Shown piece by piece: positions 37,086 to 45,337 of a stretch of DNA of 64,000 bases; positions within the stretch are counted from its first letter, which is position 1; each line of letters starts with the position of its first letter. The stretch is taken from positions 124,001 to 188,000 of the forward strand of contig CAVPCW010000008.1 of the NCBI GenBank assembly GCA_963702555.1, read 5' to 3'. Both the position numbers and the translations under genes were made by a program. This DNA is from CAMFLJ01 sp963702555 (GTDB lineage: Bacteria; Actinomycetota; Acidimicrobiia; Acidimicrobiales; Acidimicrobilacustridaceae). Under the pieces are notes generated by a model. It searched no databases, was not told the DNA's origin, and saw only the letters and a list, made by a program, of their open reading frames with translations.

Positions 37086-38189
37086 GTGTCGGCCGACCGC
37101 ACCTTCGTCACCGAGCTCGCCACCGGCCTGGGCATGGTCGGGCGCGCCGACGACCGCGCCGACGACCTCGGCGCCACGCTCGCCGCCCGCCCGGCGGAGC
37201 TGGCCAACCTCACCGACGACGACTGGGCCCGCCTCGACGAGCTCTGGGCCGCCGGCGACCACCGGGCCGACTTCGAGCACGGGCTCGCCAACGGCCGGGC
37301 CTTCCTGGCCGCACCCGACGCCCTCAACGGTCGCCCGCCCCGCATCGTCGAGTGGACCGGCCCCCGCCGGGCGCCCGGCGACGAGGTCGTTCCGGCCGAC
37401 CTGCGGGTCGACCACGTCTACCTGGTGAGCTGCAAGTACCTCTCGATGGTGCTGCACAACTCGAGCCCACAGCGCCTGGTCGAGGGCCTCCTGTCCCGAG
37501 GGTCGCTCGAGGAGCGCGGCGACTGGTACCGCTCGGTGGCGCCGGCCGAGCATCGCGAGCTCTACGCCGCCTGCCGTGAGGCGCTGGGCGCCGACCAGTG
37601 GGCCGCCGACGCCACCGACCTCGACAAGGAGCAGCGCCGCCACCTGGCCAACGCGCTCCGGGGCGACTGGCCCGCGGCCGCGGTCGAGCCCTACCGCCGC
37701 CTGTGCCTGGCCGTCTCGATGGCGACCGCCGAGCGGTGGTCGGCCCAGCTCAGCGCCCGCAACCGCGAGGCCGTGCTGTGGCGGCTGCTGCGCATCGGCT
37801 CGGCCCCGTACTTCGTGCTCGGCACCAGCCCGGCCGGGCCCATGCGCCTGCGCATCGACACGCCGTGGGACTGGCGCCAGCGGTTCTCGTTGCGGGGCTT
37901 CGAGGTCCTGCCCCAGCCCGGCGGGCAGCCGCGGGTCGCCTGGCGGGGCCACTACCGGGTGCTGGCGACGGGCGAGGACCGGACGGTCGAGGGCCACGTC
38001 GAGCTGCGCTGGAGCCACGGCCGCTTCGGTGGCCCGCCCGAGGCGAAGGTCTACCTCGACACCCCGCACCACGAGGTGCCCGGCTACCACCTCCTCGACG
38101 GGGGAGCGGGCCCCGAGCCGGGCTCGTCCCCGGCGAGGGAGGCCGACGACGACCCCACGGCCGAGCTGCGCCTCTTCGCCGACGGCTGA
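37086..38189 (+). CDS. Unknown protein downstream of the DNA methyltransferase, possible PD-(D/E)xK-like enzyme
   Basis: 367 residues, no membrane segment. It has an acidic N-terminus and a segment RPPRIVEWTGPRRAP (Glu89) followed by ADLRVDHVYLVSCKYLSMVLHNSSP-type text (Asp109, Lys117). Glu and Asp followed by a Ser-Cys-Lys strand resemble the core of PD-(D/E)xK nucleases, so a restriction or repair role is possible. It begins 7 bp after the methyltransferase and is probably co-transcribed with it. No homologue is recognised from sequence alone. Start GTG 37086. Confidence 0.55.
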   Translation: MSADRTFVTELATGLGMVGRADDRADDLGATLAARPAELANLTDDDWARLDELWAAGDHRADFEHGLANGRAFLAAPDALNGRPPRIVEWTGPRRAPGDEVVPADLRVDHVYLVSCKYLSMVLHNSSPQRLVEGLLSRGSLEERGDWYRSVAPAEHRELYAACREALGADQWAADATDLDKEQRRHLANALRGDWPAAAVEPYRRLCLAVSMATAERWSAQLSARNREAVLWRLLRIGSAPYFVLGTSPAGPMRLRIDTPWDWRQRFSLRGFEVLPQPGGQPRVAWRGHYRVLATGEDRTVEGHVELRWSHGRFGGPPEAKVYLDTPHHEVPGYHLLDGGAGPEPGSSPAREADDDPTAELRLFADG

Positions 38190-38198
38190 CGGGCCGGT

Positions 38199-38846
38199 TC
38201 AGGCCTCGTCGTCGGCCAGCGCCAGCTCGGCGCCGCGGTTGCGGCGGCGGGCCTTGAACACCAGCCAGCCGAACCCGAGCACGAGGGCCGCCATCGCCAC
38301 GTTGTTCACCACGCCGTGCCATTCGTCGGCCTGGTGCCAGCGGTCGCCGAGGAGGCTGCCGACGCCGATCCAGAGGGCGTTCCACATCAGGCTGCCGGCG
38401 GTGGTGAGCAGGGTGAAGCGCCAGAACGGCATGCGGTCGGCGCCCGCCGGGATGCTCACGACGGAGCGCACCACGGGGATCAGCCGGCCGAAGAACACGA
38501 CCTTGGCGCCGTGGCGGTCGAACCAGCGGAATCCGGTGGCCACGTCCTCGGGCGTGAAGCCGACCCAGCGGCCGACGCGGGCGAGGAAGCGCTCCATGCG
38601 GTCGTCGCGGATCCAGGCGCCGACGCCGTAGAGGACCCACGCCCCGATGACCGAGCCGATGGTGGCCATGATCACGGTGGGCACGAGGGGGAAGCGGCCG
38701 GTGTCGACGTTGAAGCCGGCGAGCAGGAGCACGATCTCCGACGGGATCGGCGGGAAGATGCTCTCGAGGGCGATCAGGACGGCCACGCCGATCAGGCCGA
38801 TCGCGTCGATGATGCGTTCCGCCGTCTCGATCACGAACACCATCAT
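38199..38846 (-). CDS. DedA-family membrane protein
   Basis: 215 residues with about five membrane segments. The DedA/SNARE-associated motif appears as LESIFPPIPSEIVLLLAGF near the start, and the central FFGRLIPVVRSVVSIPAGADRMPFWRF carries the conserved Gly-Arg-x-x-P-x-x-R motif. DedA proteins take part in lipid (undecaprenyl phosphate or phospholipid) transfer across the membrane. Two adjacent ATG codons are possible starts (38846, 38843). It converges on the upstream nuclease-like gene with 9 bp between the stops. Confidence 0.85.
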   Translation of the reverse strand: MMVFVIETAERIIDAIGLIGVAVLIALESIFPPIPSEIVLLLAGFNVDTGRFPLVPTVIMATIGSVIGAWVLYGVGAWIRDDRMERFLARVGRWVGFTPEDVATGFRWFDRHGAKVVFFGRLIPVVRSVVSIPAGADRMPFWRFTLLTTAGSLMWNALWIGVGSLLGDRWHQADEWHGVVNNVAMAALVLGFGWLVFKARRRNRGAELALADDEA

Positions 38847-38990
38847 ACGAACTCTGCTTCGCGAGTCGGTGTCACCCCCGCCGGCGGCGGGTTTCCTGGA
38901 ACGGGGTTTCGGTCGCCTGCGCCGGCCGGTCGTACGATGCGCCGGCCGGGGGCGAGGGCCGTCGGCGCACGACGAGAGCAAGGACTCCCC

Positions 38991-39854
38991 ATGGGCTACC
39001 CCGACGGCGTTGGCGCCATCGACTTGATGATCGGCTTCCCCTTCAAGGACAAGAAGGCGACGTACGAGTACCTCCGGGCCGGCATCAAGGACACCGGCGA
39101 CGACGCCTCGGTCATGCCCGCGGGCTACATGTTCAAGGACACCCCCGACGAGGCCGGCGAGGCCGACCCCATCGAGACCACCTTCGGTGAGATGGACAAG
39201 TGGGGCGTGGCCGCCGGCCTGTTCGGCGTGAACGAGAACTCGATCGAGGCCAAGAAGCGCCACCCCAAGCGGGTCTTCTTCAGCCTCGAGGTCGACCCCA
39301 ACGACATCACCGGCGCGGTGCGCAAGATCCGGGCCACGCACGAGGAGCACGGCCTCTCGGCCGTCACGACCTTCCCCGCCGGGTGCATCCCCCAGGTGCC
39401 GGTGAGCGACCGGCGCTACTACCCGATCTACCAGACGTGCATCGACCTCGACATCCCGATCATCTCCAACGCCGGCATCCCGGGCCCGCGGGTGCCGGCG
39501 GAGTGCCAGAACGTCATGCACTTCGACCAGGTCTGTTACGACTTCCCCGAGCTGCGCATCGTCATGCGCCACGGCGCCGAGCCGTGGGAGGAACTGGCCG
39601 TCAAGCTCATGCTGAAGTGGCCGGGGCTCTACTACATGCCCTCCGCGTTCGCCCCGAAGTACTACCCCGAGGCGATCATCAAGTACGCCAACAGCCGCGG
39701 CCGAGACAAGGTCATGTACGCCGGTTACTACCCGGCCGGGCTCACCCTCGAGCGGATCTTCACCGAGATGCGCAACGTCCCGCTGAAGGACGAGGTGTGG
39801 CCGTTGTTCCTGCGTGAGAACGCCAAGCGCGTCTTCAAGATGGACGTCGACTGA
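38991..39854 (+). CDS. Amidohydrolase-2 family protein
   Basis: 287 residues of the metal-dependent hydrolase TIM barrel. It has the Asp near the start (VGAIDLMIGFPF), replacing the usual His-x-His, and FDQVCYDFPELRIVMRHGAEPW with a late metal/His site. The related larger amidohydrolase at 57452 retains His. The missing N-terminal His-x-His makes a true hydrolase uncertain; many decarboxylase-type relatives also deviate. ATG 38991 follows AAGGA. It starts an operon with the SDR (ATGA overlap), two MaoC-like proteins and probably the epoxide hydrolase, so a role in ring or branched acid catabolism is plausible. Confidence 0.75.
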   Translation: MGYPDGVGAIDLMIGFPFKDKKATYEYLRAGIKDTGDDASVMPAGYMFKDTPDEAGEADPIETTFGEMDKWGVAAGLFGVNENSIEAKKRHPKRVFFSLEVDPNDITGAVRKIRATHEEHGLSAVTTFPAGCIPQVPVSDRRYYPIYQTCIDLDIPIISNAGIPGPRVPAECQNVMHFDQVCYDFPELRIVMRHGAEPWEELAVKLMLKWPGLYYMPSAFAPKYYPEAIIKYANSRGRDKVMYAGYYPAGLTLERIFTEMRNVPLKDEVWPLFLRENAKRVFKMDVD

Positions 39855-40573
39855 TGCCCACCGCGGTGGTCACCGGTGCCGGGCAGGGGCTGGGGCGCGC
39901 CGACGTGCTCCGGCTCACCGCCGACGGCTTCCACGTCGTGTGCCTCGACCTGTCGGGCGACGCGGCCCGGGAGACGGCCGACCTCGTCGGCGGCACCGCC
40001 TTCGAGTGCGACGTCACCGACCGCGACGCCGTGCTCGCCGTGGCCGAGCAGGTGCCGGAGTGCTCGGCGCTGGTGAACAACGCCGGCATCTGGAAGTTCC
40101 ACTCCATCCTCGACATGACGCCGGAGCAGGCCCGTTCGGTGTTCGAGGTCAACGTGCTCGGCATCATCTGGTGCACGCAGGCCTTCGTGCCGAAGATGAA
40201 GGCCGGTGGCGGCGGCAGCATCGTGAACATGTCGTCGGGCGCCGCCTGGACCAGCTCGCCCGGGCTCGGCCTCTACCCGGCCACCAAGTCGTCGGTCGAG
40301 TCGCTCACGAAGACGATGGCCCTCGAGCTCGGCCCCGACAACATCCGGGCCAACGCCATCGGGCCGGGTCTCATCGTGAGCGACGGCACCGCCGCCAACT
40401 ACCAGGGCGAGGCCGCCGACCGCCGGGCCAAGGGCGTGCCCATGGGCCGCCTCGGCTCCCCGGCCGACATCGCCGACGTGGTGTCGTTCCTGTGCGGCGA
40501 CGACTCCCGCTACGTCAGCGGCCAGGTCATCTACGTCGACGGCGCCATCACCGCCGGCACGGCCGCCCGCTGA
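39854..40573 (+). CDS. SDR oxidoreductase
   Basis: 239 residues. NAD-binding motif TGAGQGLG, VNNAGIW, catalytic Ser (MSSGAAW), Tyr and Lys (YPATK), and a final GQVIYVDGAITAG. Normal length. It is the second gene of the amidohydrolase operon (start overlaps the previous stop) and probably oxidises a hydroxy intermediate or reduces a ketone. It lacks the long insertion seen in the SDR at 17966, so it is likely an ordinary NAD-dependent enzyme. Confidence 0.82.
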   Translation: MPTAVVTGAGQGLGRADVLRLTADGFHVVCLDLSGDAARETADLVGGTAFECDVTDRDAVLAVAEQVPECSALVNNAGIWKFHSILDMTPEQARSVFEVNVLGIIWCTQAFVPKMKAGGGGSIVNMSSGAAWTSSPGLGLYPATKSSVESLTKTMALELGPDNIRANAIGPGLIVSDGTAANYQGEAADRRAKGVPMGRLGSPADIADVVSFLCGDDSRYVSGQVIYVDGAITAGTAAR

Positions 40574-40597
40574 GCCACTGCTGAGACCCCGCTGACC

Positions 40598-41170
40598 ATG
40601 GCCTCCTCCCCGTCGCTCGAACGGCTCCTCGCCGAGCGGGTCGAGCGGCAGGGCGAGGTCGCGGTCAGCTCGGGCGACGTCCTGCGCTGGTCGGAGGCCC
40701 ATCGGGAGACCTCGCCCCGGCACTGGCCCGACCGCACGGCCGACTGGGTCGCGCCGCCGGCGATGTCGACCGCGTTCCTGCGGCCGATGGAGTGGCGTCC
40801 CGAGCGCCAGGGGCCACCCACCCACCGCGGGTCGAGCCTCCACGAGCAGCTGAAGGACGCGTTGGGGTACCCCCTCGGCATCGCCGCCGGCTACGAGCTC
40901 GAGATGCATCGGCCGCTGCACGACGGCGACCGGCTCGAGGCGGTCGAGCGCATCGCCTCGGTCGGGGAGCCCGAGCAGACCCGCCTCGGCCCCGGCCGGC
41001 GGTGGGTCGTCGAGAACACCTGCACCCTCGTGGGCTCGGGCGAGCTGGTGGCCGTCGAGCGATTCTCGATGCTCGGCTACGACCCCGCCGCGACCCCCGT
41101 CCCGCCGGCCCCGCCCACCTCGACCTCCCCCACCGTGGCTCACGTGGTCAGGTCATGCCTGACGACGTGA
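40598..41170 (+). CDS. MaoC-like (hot-dog fold) dehydratase N-terminal-type protein
   Basis: 190 residues. The pattern VSSGDVLRWSEAHRETSPRHW, WVAPPAMSTAFLRPMEW, LHEQLKDALGYPLGIAAGYELEMHRPLHDGDRLEAVERI is that of the FAS1-like dehydratase/MaoC N-terminal domain. The last about 12 residues (VAHVVRSCLTT) are encoded by palindrome A copy 3, so the C-terminus may be recent. It overlaps the next gene by 4 bp (GTGA). The pair probably hydrates enoyl-CoA as a heterodimer. Confidence 0.75.
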   Translation: MASSPSLERLLAERVERQGEVAVSSGDVLRWSEAHRETSPRHWPDRTADWVAPPAMSTAFLRPMEWRPERQGPPTHRGSSLHEQLKDALGYPLGIAAGYELEMHRPLHDGDRLEAVERIASVGEPEQTRLGPGRRWVVENTCTLVGSGELVAVERFSMLGYDPAATPVPPAPPTSTSPTVAHVVRSCLTT

Positions 41171-41177
41171 GCCACGG
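41133..41177. repeat. Palindrome family A, copy 3, inside coding sequence
   Basis: Outer arms CCGTGGCTCACGTGGTCAGG and CCTGACGACGTGAGCCACGG with loop TCATG, i.e. inverted relative to copies 2 and 4. It spans the end of one MaoC-like gene and the start of the next, supplying stop, start and several codons. Confidence 0.85.
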
Positions 41178-41637
41178 AGGACGTCTCGGGTCGGACCTGG
41201 CGCCGGCGAGGGTGGAGGAGCTGGAGATCACGGCGCTGGTCATCGTGATGGGAACGTCGGCCAACCGGGTGTGGGTCGCCGCCCACATCGACCGGGACGC
41301 GGCCCAGGCGGCCGGCGTGCCCGACCTCTTCGTCGACACCGCCACCCAGGTCGGCCTGCTCGCCGGCGTGGCCACCCGCGCCGTGGGCCCCGATGCCCGT
41401 CCGGGCCGGGCCTCGCTGCGGATGCGACGGCCGCTGTGCCCCGGCGACCACCTCCGGATGGAGGCCCGCATCGTCGACGACGCCACCGACGACGTCGGCG
41501 TGCGCTGGTGCACCGTCGACGTGCAGGGCCTGGTGGGCCAGACCGTGCACAGCACCCTCACGGCCCGGGTCGCCGTCGCCGGCCCCGACGCGCACGCCGA
41601 CATCTGGAACCTCACGGGCGAGGCCTGGCGGCCCTGA
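41167..41637 (+). CDS. MaoC-like hot-dog protein, partner of the preceding gene
   Basis: 156 residues. The core VELEITALVIVMGTSANRVWVAAHIDRDAAQAAGVPDLFVDTATQVGLLAGVATRAVGP-type text (near residues 16-75) matches the C-terminal MaoC dehydratase domain, with His-Ile-Asp-Arg-Asp as the catalytic Asp/His segment. GTG 41167 overlaps the upstream stop (GTGA) and is preferred; ATG 41155 is also in frame. Both candidates lie inside palindrome A copy 3, so the start codon is repeat-derived. Confidence 0.72.
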   Translation: MSHGGRLGSDLAPARVEELEITALVIVMGTSANRVWVAAHIDRDAAQAAGVPDLFVDTATQVGLLAGVATRAVGPDARPGRASLRMRRPLCPGDHLRMEARIVDDATDDVGVRWCTVDVQGLVGQTVHSTLTARVAVAGPDAHADIWNLTGEAWRP

Positions 41638-41639
41638 CC

Positions 41640-41645
41640 TAGGTT
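41640..41645 (+). promoter_or_regulatory. -10 box of a leaderless promoter for the epoxide hydrolase gene
   Basis: TAGGTT ends 8 nt before the ATG at 41654. It suggests the epoxide hydrolase has its own promoter as well as possible readthrough from the MaoC genes. Confidence 0.5.
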
Positions 41646-41653
41646 CTCGGGCC

Positions 41654-42832
41654 ATGTCCGACGCCACGCCGCAGCCGTTCACGATCCACGTCCCCGACGA
41701 GGTCCTGGAGGACCTCGACCGCCGGCTGGCGAACGTGCGCTGGCCCGACCAGGCGCCCGGTGAGCCGTGGAGCTTCGGCATCCCGGTCGAGGTCATGACG
41801 CAGGTCGTGGCCCACTGGCGCGGCGCCTACGACTGGCGGGCCCGCGAGGCCGCCATGAACGCGTGGCCCAACTTCGTCACGACCGCCGCCGGCGAGCAGG
41901 TGCACTTCATCCACGTCCGCTCGCCCGAGCCCGACGCCACGCCACTGCTGCTCACCCACGGCTGGCCCGGCTCGTTCGTCGAGTTCCTCGACGTCATCGG
42001 CCCGCTGTCCGATCCCGCGGCCCACGGTGGCGACCCGGCTGACGCCTTCCACGTCGTGGTGCCGTCGATGCCGGGCTACGGGTTCTCGGGCCCCACGGTG
42101 ACCGAGGGCGTCGACTCGAAGCGCGTGGCCGACGCCGTGGCCGACCTCATGGCCCAGCTCGGCTACGAGCGCTACATCGCCCAGGGCGGCGACTGGGGCG
42201 CCATCGTCACCCGGCACCTCGGTGAGTCCTACGCCGACCGCCTGCTCGGCGTGCACTTCAACATGCTCTTCGCCTTCCCCGACGCCGACGACCCCGACCC
42301 CATGGGTGGCGTCACCGAGGCCGAGCTGGCCCGCTTCGGCGCCGCGGCCGAGCGCATCGCCGACGGCACCGGCTACATGGCGATCCAGAGCACCAAGCCC
42401 CAGACGCTCTCCTACGGGCTCACCGACTCGCCCACCGCGCTGGCGGCGTGGATCCTCGAGAAGTTCCAGGTCTGGAGCGACCTCGACGAGGGCGGGCTCG
42501 AGGCCACCTACGGCTGGGACCGGTTGCTCGACAACGTCATGGCCTACTGGGTCACCAACACCGCCGGGTCGGCCGCCCGCCTCTACGCCGAGTCGCGCCG
42601 GGCCGGCACCTCGGCCGACCAGCCCTGGGCCGGCCGCGTCGACGTGCCCACCGGGTACTCGCACCAGCCCTTCGAGCTGATGCAGACGCCTCGGGCGTGG
42701 GCCGACAAGAAGTACCGCATCGTCCACTGGAACGAGCAGGAGCGCGGCGGGCACTTCGCCTGCATGGAGCGTCCCGAGCAGTTCGTCGACGACCTGCGGG
42801 CGTTCAACCGGGTGATCGCCGACCTCGGCTGA
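41654..42832 (+). CDS. Epoxide hydrolase, EPHX1-like alpha/beta-hydrolase
   Basis: 392 residues. The N-terminal EHN domain (FTIHVPDEVLEDLDRRLANVRWPD) is followed by an alpha/beta hydrolase: oxyanion hole HGWPGS (102-107), nucleophile Asp180 in QGGDWGA, and catalytic His in GGHFA near the end. The lid Tyr residues are present in RYIAQ and TGY segments. It opens epoxides by trans addition of water, so it suits an operon breaking down aromatic or terpenoid compounds. Length is normal. It runs 17 bp after the MaoC-like gene. Confidence 0.85.
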   Translation: MSDATPQPFTIHVPDEVLEDLDRRLANVRWPDQAPGEPWSFGIPVEVMTQVVAHWRGAYDWRAREAAMNAWPNFVTTAAGEQVHFIHVRSPEPDATPLLLTHGWPGSFVEFLDVIGPLSDPAAHGGDPADAFHVVVPSMPGYGFSGPTVTEGVDSKRVADAVADLMAQLGYERYIAQGGDWGAIVTRHLGESYADRLLGVHFNMLFAFPDADDPDPMGGVTEAELARFGAAAERIADGTGYMAIQSTKPQTLSYGLTDSPTALAAWILEKFQVWSDLDEGGLEATYGWDRLLDNVMAYWVTNTAGSAARLYAESRRAGTSADQPWAGRVDVPTGYSHQPFELMQTPRAWADKKYRIVHWNEQERGGHFACMERPEQFVDDLRAFNRVIADLG

Positions 42833-42835
42833 GCC

Positions 42836-43250
42836 TCAGCCGGCGGCGGCGGAGCGCTGGGCCTGGAGCGGGTTGTAGTACTCCCGCTGGCGGCAGATGA
42901 GCCCGTCGCGGAACCCGTAGACGATCACGTAGCGGTTCTCGTAGGCCGCGCCGTTCGGCAGGTAGGTGCCCGTGGCCGCCGCCTCGACGACGATCTCGTC
43001 GGGGTCGGTGGTCTCGTGCACCTCCACCACCCGCAGGTCGAGCTCGAACAGCCCGAGCGCGTTGGTGAGGTACGGCAGCACGACGTCCTTGCCCTGCATC
43101 AGCTTGGGCGGGTCGGAGTACGGGAACTCCAGCACGAGGTCGTCGGTGTAGTGCGCCATCTGGGCGGCGGCGTCGCCGGCGTTGATGGCCTCCACCGCGC
43201 CCGTGCAGTGCGGCCCGGTTGCGGGTCCGGGTCTCGTCGTCGGCCGTCAT
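42836..43250 (-). CDS. SnoaL-like (NTF2-fold) protein, frameshifted near its start
   Basis: About 137 residues. The main part, VEAINAGDAAAQMAHYTDDLVLEFPYSDPPK, then KDVVLPYLTNALGLFELDLRVVEVHE and ENRYVIVYGFRDGLI, is a SnoaL-type ligand-binding or isomerase fold. The main frame could start at GTG 43195, but a better start is ATG 43250, preceded by a strong AGGGGGG site and coding MTADDETRTRNRAALH in another frame, joined by a 1-nt shift near 43205. Convergent with the epoxide hydrolase gene (3 bp between the stops). Confidence 0.72.
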
Positions 43251-43301
43251 GGTCCCCCCTGTGTCGTGACCGGCCACCCCGGCCCGGATGCCGCGGCGCG
43301 G

Positions 43302-43640
43302 CTAGTTGCGGCTGCGGCCGCCCTTGCCCCGGTCGGGCACCAGGCCCACCAGACGGGCGCCCACCGTGGCGATCACGTCGTCGGACGGCGTGACGTCGTC
43401 CTCCACCAGCGCCACGAGGGCCTCGTGCTCCTCGGTGGTGAGGGCGAGCAGGCGCCCCTGGTAGCGGGCGGCGCTGGTCTTGGTGAACACACGGGGGGAG
43501 CGGAGCTTGGAGGCCACGGCGTCGAGGACCTCCTCGTCGGCGTCACCCGGCGTGTCGTTCACGAGATCGAGCAGCTCCCAGATCTGGCGCGGGGTCAGCA
43601 CCACGCCGAGCAGCTCGGCATCGGACGTCGTCGTCGTCAT
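43302..43640 (-). CDS. Hypothetical protein, 112 residues
   Basis: No family recognised. The sequence is helical and hydrophilic with a region LTPRQIWELLDLVNDTPGDADEEVLDAVASKLRS resembling small regulatory or chaperone-like helices, and a basic end (GKGGRSRN). ATG 43640 is preceded by GGAG-like sequence. It lies 52 bp upstream of the SnoaL-like gene in the same direction. Confidence 0.6.
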   Translation of the reverse strand: MTTTTSDAELLGVVLTPRQIWELLDLVNDTPGDADEEVLDAVASKLRSPRVFTKTSAARYQGRLLALTTEEHEALVALVEDDVTPSDDVIATVGARLVGLVPDRGKGGRSRN

Positions 43641-43795
43641 CGGGTTCTCCGGAGGAAGGGCAGAGGCATCGAACGATCAGGACACCGGAGCGAGGCGGAT
43701 CATTCCCGCGGGCAGCTCGGGTGCCGATACCCCGTTCCTAGCGCCATCGACCCGCCGCGTGCACGTCCACCGCGGGGCGTCCGCTCCGCCCCTGG

Positions 43796-45328
43796 TCAGC
43801 GCCCGATGAGCGTGGGCCCCGATCCCGGCGGCGCCGGTGGCGGACCGGACGCGTTGGCGGGTGCGGGCCGGGTGCGGCCGTAGTCCCACGGCTCCCGGAG
43901 GTGATCGACCAGGAAGAGGGCCTGGAGGGCCAGCACCACGGCGAGGCCGACGACGAGGGGACGGCGGGGGATCCGGGCGAGGCCCTCGACCCCGAGCAGC
44001 ACGAGCGGTGGGACACAGGCGAGGTAGTAGAAGGGCCCGACCGACATGTAGAAGCCGGCCCGGACCGCGTGGGCGTTGGCCCAGTGGAAGACGAACGCCA
44101 GCGGGATGACCGCGGCGAGGACGGCGAGCAGCCAGCGCACCGGGCTGCGGCGCCGCGTCCACAGCGTGATGGCCGCGCCGACGGCGAGGGCGGGCCCGGC
44201 GAGGGTCCACATGACCAGGTCGAAGGTCGCCCGCGGGGTGGTGCGCAGCCCGTCGACGGGCCCGAACCGTTCGAGGGCGTCGGTCGGCAGCACCCGGCGC
44301 AGGCCCCAGCCGACGCCGTCGTCGGGGGAGACGAGGGTGAAGGGGAACTCGAACACGCTGCCGGTGACGTGCCGGTTCACGACGAGGACGAGGGCGACGC
44401 CGGGGAGGGTGGCGAGCAGCAGCGCGGCGGTGCGCAGCACGCGGGTGCGGCCGGCGACGCCCGGGCGCAGGAGGCACCACCCGGCCAGGACCGCGGTCCA
44501 GGCCACGATCTCGATCTGGCGCACGAGCAGCGCGAGCCCCAGCAGGAGGCCGGCACCCGCGAGGAGCAGGAGCGCCCGCCGATCGACGTGGCCATCGGTG
44601 TGCTGGTCGTCGACGCCGATGGCGTCTCCGGTCGTGAGGTCGAGGGTCTCCTCGCCCGTGCCGGTGGCGAGCAGGACCAGCCACAGGGCGGTCGTCATCA
44701 GCGCCAGCGCGGGGATGTAGCTCAACAGCACGGTGCCGTTGGAGAGCACGACGGGCGAGGCCCCGACGAGGAAGGCGGCGACCCCCCGCCGCAGCGGCCG
44801 CCAGCCGAGGCGGGCCGCCACCCCGGAGGTGGCGCCCATCAGCAGTGCCAGGGAGACCGCGAGGCCGAGGCCCACGTCGCCGGTGAGCCCGATGCTCGCG
44901 GCCCCGAGGACGGCGGTACCGGGCAGGTACTTGAAGACCCGGCCGTTGTCGGTGACGGCGGTGAAGCGCACGGCCCACTGCGGGGCGTCGGCGTCGAGCG
45001 GCATCGCGAGGTGCCCGTCGAGGAGCTGCTCCGACTGCTCGCGGTAGGCGACGTGGTCGATGACCGGGTGGTGCTCGCGGAAGAAGGCGGCCTGCCACAC
45101 GAAGAGCAGGGCGATGCAGGCGGCGATGGCGAGCAGGGTGGGCCCCCAGGCGCACGCCAGCACCCTGGTGCGGGAGCTCGACGCGGCGACGGTGGTGTCG
45201 CTTGTCCTCGTCGGCGACGCGGCGGTGGGGGTGATCACCGCGCCGGTTTCACCTCGTCCTCCCACTGGCCCCTTCCGAGTGCTCGCGCCGCCCCGCCGTG
45301 CGGGCGGGAGATTAGCGGTGACGGGCAT
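43796..45328 (-). CDS. Multi-pass membrane protein, GT-C-like mannosyl-/arabinosyltransferase-type
   Basis: 510 residues with about 10-12 membrane segments. A cytoplasmic N-terminus of about 60 residues precedes the first segment, which is followed by HHPVIDHVAYREQSEQLLDGHLAMPLD, an Asp-containing external loop where polyprenyl-phosphate-sugar transferases of the GT-C fold carry their catalytic Asp. The C-terminus is Pro/Gly-rich and cytoplasmic. The sugar and acceptor are unknown. ATG 45328 has a poor ribosome-binding site; an internal start after the Thr-rich region is possible. Confidence 0.6.
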   Translation of the reverse strand: MPVTANLPPARRGGASTRKGPVGGRGETGAVITPTAASPTRTSDTTVAASSSRTRVLACAWGPTLLAIAACIALLFVWQAAFFREHHPVIDHVAYREQSEQLLDGHLAMPLDADAPQWAVRFTAVTDNGRVFKYLPGTAVLGAASIGLTGDVGLGLAVSLALLMGATSGVAARLGWRPLRRGVAAFLVGASPVVLSNGTVLLSYIPALALMTTALWLVLLATGTGEETLDLTTGDAIGVDDQHTDGHVDRRALLLLAGAGLLLGLALLVRQIEIVAWTAVLAGWCLLRPGVAGRTRVLRTAALLLATLPGVALVLVVNRHVTGSVFEFPFTLVSPDDGVGWGLRRVLPTDALERFGPVDGLRTTPRATFDLVMWTLAGPALAVGAAITLWTRRRSPVRWLLAVLAAVIPLAFVFHWANAHAVRAGFYMSVGPFYYLACVPPLVLLGVEGLARIPRRPLVVGLAVVLALQALFLVDHLREPWDYGRTRPAPANASGPPPAPPGSGPTLIGR

Positions 45329-45337
45329 CTGAGGGCG

